Part shown: one piece after another, positions 1 to 6,959 of the stretch
Layout of the letters: each line of letters opens with the position of its first letter
How positions within the stretch are numbered: the stretch's first letter is position 1
Assembly (NCBI GenBank): GCA_963777165.1
Contig: CAVZPO010000026.1
Span: forward strand, 186,001 to 250,000
Length of the DNA stretch: 64,000 bases
Source of the DNA: DYJB01 sp963777165
Lineage (GTDB): Bacteria; Chloroflexota; Anaerolineae; Anaerolineales; E44-bin32
Direction: 5' to 3'
Program-made: the position numbers and the translations under genes
Notes under the pieces: model-generated
Database searches by the model: none
What the model saw: the letters and a program-made list of their open reading frames with translations, nothing else
Told to the model about the DNA's origin: nothing

Positions 1-1514
1 TTGGAGTCCACCGGCACCAGGTTGCCATCGGCGTCCTTCTCGGTGCTGAACGTCAGTTTGGCGCCGCTCGGGAACGGGACGGAGGTGACGGCGTAGCGCG
101 CCGGGAAGCCCGCGGCGGCGTCATGGCACGTGGTGCACATGAAGCCGTTGGCAGGCGGCTGACCGACAACGCCCGTGATGAGCAGCGAGCCGGTCGAGGT
201 CAGGTAGGTCGTGCCGGCGTTGTGGATGAACTGGGGCAGCCCGCCGGCGCTGTGGCACTTGGCGCAGCCGGCAGGAACCTCACCGTCGGCGTCCCAGTCG
301 CGGAACGGCATGCCGTTGCCGGCGAAGTGCCCGGCGTCGTCACGGCGCAGAGCCGCCATGTCGACCTGGACTTTGGTGCTCAGGTCCTCGATCGAGTTGT
401 AGACCAGTTCGATGATGTACTTGCCGTTGTGGGCGAAGGCCCCCGGGTCCTTGACGGACACCTGGTAGTTGTAGGCCGCCTTGAGCAGGCGGGCGGTCCA
501 GGAGCCGAACGCCACCCCGGCGCCGTCTGCCTGATCGGCCGCGCCATCACCGTCGGCATCGGCGAACCAGTACGGATAGGCGGCTCCGTCGTAGACCAGC
601 CCGGTGCCGGCCACATCCTTGGCGTACGCCTGCATCGTCGTGTACAGGACTTCCTGCAACCCGGCGAGCTCGGCGGCGATGCCTTCGGTAACGTCACCGT
701 TGCCGTTGTAGTCTTCCAGCGAGCCCTGCATGCGGACGTTCTTCAGGTCCTCGGTGGAGGTGACGTTGGTGTGGCATTCCTTGCACGTCTCGATGCGCAC
801 TTCCAGCGTGTGCTGGTTGTGGCAGGCGACGCAGGTGTCCACCTCCGCCACGTGGCGGAACTTGGGGTCGTAGAGCTTGCCGTCGTACTCGTAACCCATC
901 TGGGCCTGCGAGCCGTACAGCGTCGCGCCGGCGGCGAAGTAGTGAACGTTGCGGAAGCCGAAGCGGACGTCGGTGCCCTCGGCGTTCTTCATCGGGGCAA
1001 CCACCGCGTCGACGTCGGTGACCGCAAAGTCAGTGATCTGCTTGTCCACGCTCACCTTGGACTCACGCCCCTGGTGGCAGGTCATGCAGCGCGCCTCACC
1101 CTCCTCGGAGGTCTCCACGACCTTGCCGGAGGGGAAGGTGACCGAGGTCAAGGCCATGGCCTGGTCGTTGTGGCACGTCTCGCAGGTGAACGGACCTGCC
1201 GGGGCGGCGACGTCGGCGGCCTTGCCGTTGGTCAGGAAATCGATGTAGCCGGCGCTGGAATGGCAGCGGGCACAGGCGCCGGGGACCACGGCCGGATCTT
1301 CGGCGTCCCAGTGCACGAACGCCTCCGCCGTGGCGTCGGCGTGGCCGGAGGCCAGAAAGCCCTCTTCGAACGGCACCACAAGCGTCGGCAAAGCCGGCGC
1401 CTCGGTGGCGGAGGGCCCTTCGGCCGTGGGGGTCGTGGTCTGACCGCCGCACGCCGCCAGGACTAGCGCTGCTCCGACCAAAATCAGGCCGAGCAACAAG
1501 GTTGTACGTCTCAT
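1..1514 (-). CDS. multiheme c-type cytochrome lipoprotein (3' end outside window)
   Basis: The gene is open to the window edge, so only about 504 N-terminal residues are visible. It starts at ATG 1514 behind an AGGAG site. Residues 1-22 are a lipoprotein signal (MRRTTLLLGLILVGAALVLA) with lipobox LAAC, so it is predicted to be exported and membrane-anchored. Seven heme c motifs are visible: CARCH (residue 81), CETCH (111), CMTCH (143), CVACH (228), CKECH (244), CAKCH (417) and CTTCH (460). The spacing suggests two heme-bearing segments around a heme-poor stretch of about 170 residues. An electron-transfer role is inferred; no catalytic family is recognised. The downstream ccm locus on the other strand would supply its heme attachment. 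Confidence 0.85.
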   Translation of the reverse strand, partial: MRRTTLLLGLILVGAALVLAACGGQTTTPTAEGPSATEAPALPTLVVPFEEGFLASGHADATAEAFVHWDAEDPAVVPGACARCHSSAGYIDFLTNGKAADVAAPAGPFTCETCHNDQAMALTSVTFPSGKVVETSEEGEARCMTCHQGRESKVSVDKQITDFAVTDVDAVVAPMKNAEGTDVRFGFRNVHYFAAGATLYGSQAQMGYEYDGKLYDPKFRHVAEVDTCVACHNQHTLEVRIETCKECHTNVTSTEDLKNVRMQGSLEDYNGNGDVTEGIAAELAGLQEVLYTTMQAYAKDVAGTGLVYDGAAYPYWFADADGDGAADQADGAGVAFGSWTARLLKAAYNYQVSVKDPGAFAHNGKYIIELVYNSIEDLSTKVQVDMAALRRDDAGHFAGNGMPFRDWDADGEVPAGCAKCHSAGGLPQFIHNAGTTYLTSTGSLLITGVVGQPPANGFMCTTCHDAAAGFPARYAVTSVPFPSGAKLTFSTEKDADGNLVPVDS

Positions 1515-1598
1515 CGGACGATTCTCCTCTCATCCTTGGGGAGCATCTAAAAGGAAACGAAGGCGATGCGTATGTCGCTGCCGGTCGCGCGGCCTCCT

Positions 1599-1656
1599 TT
1601 CCTCGAGCTGGGCGAGGAAGGCCTCAAGCCGGCGAGCGCTCGCTTTGACGGCTTGA
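1599..1656 (-). other. paired hairpins in the 5' leader of the multiheme cytochrome gene
   Basis: Two perfect inverted repeats lie 85-145 bases upstream of the cytochrome start. At 1624-1656 the arms are TCAAGCCG and CGGCTTGA, with an inner GCGAGCGCTCGC palindrome. At 1599-1619 the arms are TTCCTCG and CGAGGAA around a 7-base loop. They could be a structured leader or an attenuator. I do not recognise a known riboswitch consensus. Confidence 0.4.
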
Positions 1657-1852
1657 GAACCTCATGGTTGCCCGGCTCCGATGGCCAACCCCGGCTGAGC
1701 TGCCCGGATCGATCCATCGCGAAGTTGCCCTGCGGGCGGTGCCCGGGTGACCCGTCCAGGGCGTGACGGACCCCCGCTCTCCCCGGCCGTATGTAGATAC
1801 AGCCGCGCGCCTTGGGTATGGGTAGAACAACCCAGGCGCGTGGGACACACGC

Positions 1853-1858
1853 AGTATA
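1853..1858 (-). promoter_or_regulatory. predicted -10 element of the multiheme cytochrome promoter
   Basis: On the minus strand this reads TATACT, one base from the TATAAT consensus. No good -35 hexamer sits 16-18 bases upstream, as expected for an activator-dependent promoter. It predicts a start near 1846 and a leader of about 330 bases. Confidence 0.4.
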
Positions 1859-1895
1859 GCCTAACCCAATGTTAATCCCGATGTCCGGGCGGTGT

Positions 1896-1911
1896 TGTGA
1901 CAAGAGTCACA
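1896..1911. promoter_or_regulatory. CRP/FNR-family-like operator (TGTGA-N6-TCACA)
   Basis: The sequence is TGTGACAAGAGTCACA, a perfect two-fold palindrome with the half-sites and 6-base spacer of the Escherichia coli CRP consensus. Its centre is about 57 bases upstream of the start predicted from the TATACT element at 1853-1858, close to class I activator geometry. A CRP/FNR-type regulator is inferred; none is encoded in the window. Confidence 0.5.
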
Positions 1912-2574
1912 GATACACGTGCCAGTTGTCACATTGTACCCGTTCTTGGCCGACTTTGCCATGACCCAGAGCGAGGAGCGGATTGGAAGGACAGGCCCAT
2001 TCGACCACCGCATTGCCCTCGGATTCCCGACCCATCAGCCAACCGCCGCCTGAGGGCTGGATAGCTGAATGGCAGCCAGGGACAAGCTGAACGCACGCCG
2101 AGGTCGGGCATTCCTGCCGCGGCGGGAGCCAGCAAGCGTCAAGCGAAGAAGGGTGCCCGGCGACTTGCGCCAAACCCGTGCCGCGATGTGACCCTCCCGA
2201 TTTCAGATTGCCCACGCCCCGACCACGGAGGTCACGCCATGTAAGGCAGGCGCGGCAACCACAGATCGCGCTTGCGCCGCCCGTGGGCAGGGTTGAGGGG
2301 CCAGGCGGCACGCGCAGGCCGAGTGTTCGTCTCGGTTCGTCAACGGACGCCGCAAGGAGGCCGAGGGTGCCTCGAGTGAAAGCGCCGGCCTCAGCGATCT
2401 TCTCCTCACGGCTCATTGAGCATTAATGATCGGGTGGGAAACTTCGGTTGAAGCGTCCGTTCGGTCTGCGGCCCGCAGCCGCCCACGAATCGGCACCTGG
2501 CTATCCCATCATGATAAGATAGGTTCACTTGGGCCAGTATCGTTGCCGGGTGAATCCATAAGGTGAGGACCAGC
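1912..2574. other. intergenic stretch without a supported gene
   Basis: This region separates the divergent cytochrome and ccmE genes. Its open frames have arginine/proline-rich shadow composition and no family resemblance. I see no tRNA, known riboswitch or repeat. The ccm promoter should be here; TAAGAT near 2514 is a weak -10 candidate. Confidence 0.5.
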
Positions 2575-3090
2575 ATGACAAATGTCTCTGTGGCGCCGGC
2601 GCGATCCGGCGGGCGCACCAAGTTCCTGATCGGCGGCTTGCTGATCGTCGCCGCCATCGTGTACCTGATCGCCTCGTCCACGCAGGCCTCGGCCCAGTAC
2701 TACCTGACGATCGACGAGCTGGCGGAGAAGGGCGATGCGGTACGCGGCCGGGATCTCAAGATCTCGGGCGCCGTCGACGGCGAATTGATCGTCTACGATG
2801 CGGATACGTTGACGCTGCGCTTCACGATCGCCAACGTCCCGGCCGAGCTCGATGCGATCGAGAAGAGCGGCGGGCTGGCCGAAGTACTGCACCAGGCCGT
2901 CTCCGATCCCAACGCCCGCCGGCTGCAGGTCGTCTATATCGGCGTGAAGCCGGATCTACTTCGGAATGAGGCCCAGGCCATCCTGACCGGGAGGATGGAC
3001 GACGACGGCGTCTTCCAGGCGAGTGAACTCCTGCTCAAGTGCCCAACGCGCTACGAACAGGAGGTTCCGCTCCAGTCTTCCGGGGCGTAG
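2575..3090 (+). CDS. ccmE: cytochrome c maturation heme chaperone CcmE, cysteine-type
   Basis: CcmE carries heme covalently in the periplasm and hands it to CcmF for attachment to apocytochromes. The protein is 171 aa, with an N-terminal membrane anchor (about residues 18-36) followed by an OB-fold-like domain. The heme-binding motif near the C-terminus is LLLKCPTRY, with Cys156 in place of the usual histidine of HxxxY. This CxxxY form is known from archaea and some bacteria. ATG 2575 is preferred over GTG 2563 because GGTGAGGA lies just before it. It is the first gene of the ccm locus. Confidence 0.93.
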   Translation: MTNVSVAPARSGGRTKFLIGGLLIVAAIVYLIASSTQASAQYYLTIDELAEKGDAVRGRDLKISGAVDGELIVYDADTLTLRFTIANVPAELDAIEKSGGLAEVLHQAVSDPNARRLQVVYIGVKPDLLRNEAQAILTGRMDDDGVFQASELLLKCPTRYEQEVPLQSSGA

Positions 3091-3193
3091 CCGACACACG
3101 TTCCAACGTCTCGATGCGGCCGGGATCGATGTTTCCCTCGCACTCTCCGCCGGCCGGATCGATCAAGGGATCGCTCAGCCTTCAATCGTGTCC

Positions 3194-3230
3194 CCCCGAC
3201 CCCGCCGGGAAGGTTGCGCCGGGGTCGGGG
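3194..3230 (+). terminator. strong hairpin between ccmE and ccmF, possible attenuator
   Basis: Perfect 11-bp arms, CCCCGACCCCG and CGGGGTCGGGG, surround a 15-base loop and are followed by ATTTTG. It sits inside the ccm locus, just before the ribosome binding site of ccmF. It may attenuate transcription or protect an mRNA end, separating the dose of ccmE from the rest. Confidence 0.6.
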
Positions 3231-3252
3231 ATTTTGTGTGGAGGGTGACCGC

Positions 3253-5307
3253 GTGGTAGCCAACGTAGGTTTCTTCACGCTCGTGGTGACGTTTGTGGTC
3301 GCACTGTATGGGGCGGGGATGGCTGCGTTCGGCAGCCTGCGTCACCGGCCGGCCTGGGTCGAGAGCGCGCGACACGCCATGCTGCTCACCTGGCCGCTGT
3401 TGACCGTGTCGTCGCTGTGCTTGATCTACCTGCTGGTGACCGGCGCCTATGACATCCAGTACGTGGCCTCGACGACCAGCAGCGCCATGCCGGTCTACCT
3501 GAGAGTCACCGCCTGGTGGGGCGGGCAGGCCGGCTCGCTCCTGTTCTGGTCGTGGCTGATGGCCGGGTTCGCCACCGTCGCCAGCGTTCGCAACTGGGAT
3601 CGGGATCGCGAGTTCCTGCCCTGGGTGATCGTGGTCACGATGATCACGCTGGCCTTCTTCCTGAGCCTGACGGTCTTCTTCGAGAATCCGTTCGTGCGGC
3701 TGTGGCTGACGTCTGCAGGCGAGCAGGCGGGGGCGATGTTCCAGCCCGCCGGCGCGGTCGCCCTCACGCCGACCGACGGGCGCGGGTTGAACCCGCTCCT
3801 GCGCCACCCCGGCATGGTCATCCACCCGCCGATGCTCTACCTGGGCTTCGTGTCGTTCGTCATCCCCTTCGCCTTCGCCATGGCGGCGCTGATCACGCGG
3901 CGGACCGACGATCGCTGGATCCGCATCACCCGACGGTGGACGCTGGTCGCCTGGCTGTTCTTGTCGCTCGGGTTGATCCTCGGTGGGCGCTGGGCGTACG
4001 ACGTGCTGGGTTGGGGCGGCTACTGGGGCTGGGACCCGGTGGAGATCGCCGCCTTCATGCCCTGGCTCACCGGAACCGCCTTCCTGCACTCGGTGGTCGT
4101 GCAGGAGAAGCGCGGCATCCTCAAGCACTGGAACATGGTGCTGATCATCCTGACCTATTCGCTGGTGATCTTCGGGACGTTCCTGACCCGCTCGGGCGTG
4201 CTGTCCTCCGTACACTCCTTCGCGCAGTCCGCCATCGGGCCGATGTTCTTCGCCTTCATCGGGCTGACGTTCGTCATCTCGCTCTCCATCCTGATCAGCC
4301 GCTGGGCCGATCTGAAGGGCGAGAGCCATCTGGACTCGATGTTCTCGCGCGAAGCGCTGTTCACCCTCAACAACCTTCTGTTCATGGGCATTCTGGTGGT
4401 CTGTTTCTGGGGCGTGATCTTCCCGCTGATCTCGGAGATCTTCACCGGTCAGAAGGTGACCGTGGGGCCGACGTTCTATGAGCGGGCAACCGGGCCGCTG
4501 TGGGCGGGGCTGCTGTTGCTGATGGGTGTGGCGCCGCTGTCGGTCTACGGTCGCACGTCGTGGACCAACCTGGGGCGGGCGATGTGGAAGCCGCTGGCCG
4601 TCTCGCTGGCGGTGGCGCTGGCGGTCGTCGCGCTGGGCGCACGCAGCCTGCCGGCGATCCTGACCTACTGGCTGATCGCCTTCGTCGTGGCCGTGGTGGC
4701 CTACGAGTTCTGGCGCGGGGCGCTGGCTCGGCGCAAGCTGCACGGGGAGAACTTGCTGTTGGCGCTCGGCCGGCTGGCCGGGCGCAATCGCCGGCGCTAC
4801 GGCGGCTACATCATCCACCTGGGCGTGGTGGTCATGGCCCTGGGCATCATCGGGATCGAGCTGTTCCAGACCGAGACGCAGGGGACGCTGGCGCGCGGCG
4901 AACAGCTCACGCTGGGCAAGTACGTCATGACCTACGATGCACTGTCGGTTTTCGATACCGCCGACGGAAAGAATGTGGCTCGGGCCGTCGTCTCGGTCTA
5001 CAAGAACGGCCGACCGGTGGGCGAACTGTACCCGCGGCGCGACTACTACTATGAGAGCCAGCAGCCGATGACCATCCCGGGTGTGCGCTCGACGCTCGAG
5101 GACGACTTCTACGTCCTGCTGGTCGATTGGCAGCCCATCGCCGCCGAGGGTGCTACCTTTAAGATCTACCACAACCCGTTGGTCAACTTTGTGTGGATGG
5201 GCGGTTTGATCTTCATCCTGGGCACGCTCGTGGCGGCCTGGCCGGATCGCGAGCCGGCGGCTGTGCGCCAGCCGGCGGCAGCGCGCACCGGGTTGGCCCG
5301 CGTCTGA
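3253..5307 (+). CDS. ccmF: heme lyase CcmF
   Basis: CcmF is the membrane synthetase that joins reduced heme to the CxxCH thiols of apocytochrome c. The 684-aa protein is polytopic throughout and carries the tryptophan-rich heme-handling motif WGGYWGWDPVE. Conserved histidines occur in HPPMLY and in the segment around SSVHSF, as expected for heme ligands. Length fits the family. The start is GTG 3253, seven bases after GGAGGG; an upstream TTG would lie within the preceding hairpin. Ten bases separate it from ccmH. Confidence 0.95.
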   Translation: MVANVGFFTLVVTFVVALYGAGMAAFGSLRHRPAWVESARHAMLLTWPLLTVSSLCLIYLLVTGAYDIQYVASTTSSAMPVYLRVTAWWGGQAGSLLFWSWLMAGFATVASVRNWDRDREFLPWVIVVTMITLAFFLSLTVFFENPFVRLWLTSAGEQAGAMFQPAGAVALTPTDGRGLNPLLRHPGMVIHPPMLYLGFVSFVIPFAFAMAALITRRTDDRWIRITRRWTLVAWLFLSLGLILGGRWAYDVLGWGGYWGWDPVEIAAFMPWLTGTAFLHSVVVQEKRGILKHWNMVLIILTYSLVIFGTFLTRSGVLSSVHSFAQSAIGPMFFAFIGLTFVISLSILISRWADLKGESHLDSMFSREALFTLNNLLFMGILVVCFWGVIFPLISEIFTGQKVTVGPTFYERATGPLWAGLLLLMGVAPLSVYGRTSWTNLGRAMWKPLAVSLAVALAVVALGARSLPAILTYWLIAFVVAVVAYEFWRGALARRKLHGENLLLALGRLAGRNRRRYGGYIIHLGVVVMALGIIGIELFQTETQGTLARGEQLTLGKYVMTYDALSVFDTADGKNVARAVVSVYKNGRPVGELYPRRDYYYESQQPMTIPGVRSTLEDDFYVLLVDWQPIAAEGATFKIYHNPLVNFVWMGGLIFILGTLVAAWPDREPAAVRQPAAARTGLARV

Positions 5308-5317
5308 GGGAGGCACC

Positions 5318-5800
5318 ATGCGCACGACCATCCTGGCGCTGATCGGGCTGGCCCTCGGGGCGGCCGTATTGCTGGCGCTTGCCGGCGGAGCGGCCGCGCA
5401 AGGCCCGACACCCTCCGACGATGACGTCAACGCCATCGCCAAGGGATTGTATTGCCCGGTATGCGAGAACACCCCGCTGGATGTCTGCCCCACGCAGGCC
5501 TGTGCCCAGTGGCGCGAGACCATCCGCCTCAAGCTGTCGGAGGGGTGGAGCGAGCAGCAGATCAAAGACTACTTCGTCGAGCAGTACGGTGCGCGCGTCC
5601 TGGCGACGCCGCCGGCCACAGGCCTCAACTGGTTGGTGTACGTGCTTCCGCCGGCGGCCTTCCTGGCCGGTGCCGCGATTCTCATTCGCGCCCTGCGCAG
5701 CTGGCGGCGCGCGGCGGTGACCAGCACGCCCGCCACACCCCTGCCGGCCGACGATCCATACATTCGCCGCCTGGAAGACGAGCTTCGACGGCGAGGCTAG
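5318..5800 (+). CDS. ccmH: cytochrome c maturation thiol oxidoreductase CcmH
   Basis: CcmH keeps apocytochrome cysteines reduced and presents them to CcmF. The 160-aa protein has a signal peptide (residues 1-28), a short helical domain and one C-terminal membrane helix (about 105-125). The redox motif is CPVC at residues 46-49, where the classic family has LRCxxCQ. Two further cysteines follow in DVCPTQAC (57 and 62), so this is a four-cysteine form. Its presence matters because cysteine-type CcmE systems were described as lacking CcmH. Confidence 0.88.
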   Translation: MRTTILALIGLALGAAVLLALAGGAAAQGPTPSDDDVNAIAKGLYCPVCENTPLDVCPTQACAQWRETIRLKLSEGWSEQQIKDYFVEQYGARVLATPPATGLNWLVYVLPPAAFLAGAAILIRALRSWRRAAVTSTPATPLPADDPYIRRLEDELRRRG

Positions 5801-5808
5801 TCCAAACC

Positions 5809-5839
5809 GACTTCCGAAATCCTTGGGATTTCGGAAGTC
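5809..5839 (+). repeat. perfect 14-bp inverted repeat between ccmH and ccmG
   Basis: The arms GACTTCCGAAATCC and GGATTTCGGAAGTC surround the 3-base loop TTG, and TTTCC follows. It begins 9 bases after the ccmH stop. It may be a partial terminator, an mRNA processing site or a dispersed REP-like element. Confidence 0.65.
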
Positions 5840-5868
5840 TTTCCGGAAAGCGAAAGGGCGGAGGCCAC

Positions 5869-6429
5869 ATGACGGAAGCGCAAACCAACGCACCGGGTGT
5901 CCCCGGGACGGGGCGACGCTGGGGGGTCATCCTGGTGTGGGTGGCAGTCCTGGGGCTGTTGGCGGTGCTGGGCATCGGGTTGATCCGCAGCACACAGGGG
6001 CCGGTCGGGGTCGGGTCGAAGCCGGATCCCTTCACCCTGCGCACCTTCGATGGGGTGGAGTACGACACCGCCGACCTGGTGGGCCAGGTGGTGTTGATCA
6101 ACTTCTGGGCATCGTGGTGCAAGCCGTGCGAGCAGGAAGCCGCCGAGCTCGAACAGGCTTATCAGCAGTTCAAGGATCAGGGCGTGGTCTTCCTGGGCGT
6201 GAACTACGTCGACACCGAGCCGGAGGCAAGGACGTACCTCGAGCGCTTCGGCATCACGTATCCGAATGGGCCGGACCTCGGGACGCGCATCTCGCAGGCC
6301 TTCCGCATCCGCGGCGTCCCCGAAACATACATCCTCGGGCCGGACGGCCGCATGGCGCACGTCAAGATTGGGCCGTACACCTCGCTGGACGAAATCGTCC
6401 AGGCGATCCGGGCCGCGCAGGCGCCGTAG
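5869..6429 (+). CDS. ccmG: CcmG/ResA-type thioredoxin-like protein
   Basis: This is a membrane-anchored thiol-disulfide reductase that reduces CcmH and apocytochrome c outside the membrane. The 186-aa protein has an N-terminal anchor (about residues 22-42) and a thioredoxin fold of the TlpA/ResA type with NFWASWCKPC; the redox cysteines are residues 84 and 87. The cis-proline region reads RGVPETYI. ATG 5869 follows GGAGG at 5860. The locus position after ccmH supports the assignment. Confidence 0.9.
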   Translation: MTEAQTNAPGVPGTGRRWGVILVWVAVLGLLAVLGIGLIRSTQGPVGVGSKPDPFTLRTFDGVEYDTADLVGQVVLINFWASWCKPCEQEAAELEQAYQQFKDQGVVFLGVNYVDTEPEARTYLERFGITYPNGPDLGTRISQAFRIRGVPETYILGPDGRMAHVKIGPYTSLDEIVQAIRAAQAP

Positions 6430-6491
6430 ACGGGCGCCCCAACCAACCGCCGGGGTCGGCGTCGGCCGAACCGGCACGATGGACTGGCATC

Positions 6492-6959
6492 ATGGACCTT
6501 GGTTCTTTCCTGATCATGACCGGCTTGGGCTTGCTGGTGGTGGCGTTCCTGGCGCGGCCCCTGTTGGACAGGCGCGTTTCGGGCGCGACGGCTGACGATC
6601 ACCAGCTCTCGGCGCTTCAGGCTGAGCGCGACAAGATCCTGACCATGCTCCGCGAGATCGACATGGATCAGGCCATGGGCAAGATCGGTGCGGACGACTT
6701 CCAGACGCAGCGCGCGGCGCTGATGACACACGGCTCGGCCGTGCTGCGCGAGCTGGACGCGCTGGGCGAGGTCCCGGCGGAGAGCACGCCCGGTTCCGAT
6801 GATCTTGACGCGGCGATCGAGGCGGCCGTGGCCGCCCGGCGCGGCGCAGCGACGACGGGCGCGGCCAGCTTCTGCACGCGTTGCGGTCAGTCACTCCAGC
6901 CGCACGATCGGTTTTGCGCCCGGTGCGGTGCGCCCGTGCTGCAGGAGGCTGGAGCGTGA
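6492..6959 (+). CDS. CcmI-like membrane protein with C-terminal zinc ribbon
   Basis: The 155-aa protein has one N-terminal membrane helix (residues 3-22), then a helical segment with MLREIDMDQAMGKI that resembles the N-terminal part of CcmI, the subunit that recruits apocytochrome to the CcmF/H complex. A double-CxxC zinc ribbon (CTRCGQ and CARCGAP) ends the protein on the cytoplasmic side. There is no TPR domain, unlike proteobacterial CcmI. The stop overlaps the next start (GTGA), so the two are probably translationally coupled. A role as a reduced CcmI is inferred. Confidence 0.65.
   Translation: MDLGSFLIMTGLGLLVVAFLARPLLDRRVSGATADDHQLSALQAERDKILTMLREIDMDQAMGKIGADDFQTQRAALMTHGSAVLRELDALGEVPAESTPGSDDLDAAIEAAVAARRGAATTGAASFCTRCGQSLQPHDRFCARCGAPVLQEAGA

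Noticed and set aside
123..1466. 447-codon plus-strand open frame over the cytochrome
   Set aside because: Seven CxxCH motifs and a lipoprotein signal are on the minus strand.
1515..1850. Possible riboswitch of the c-di-GMP or c-di-AMP class in the cytochrome leader
   Set aside because: Hairpins are present but the conserved aptamer bases of these classes are not.
3175..5565. 796-codon open frame antisense to ccmF and ccmH
   Set aside because: Its composition is Arg/His/Gln/Asp-rich as in mirror frames of high-GC genes, and the plus strand has clear Ccm genes.
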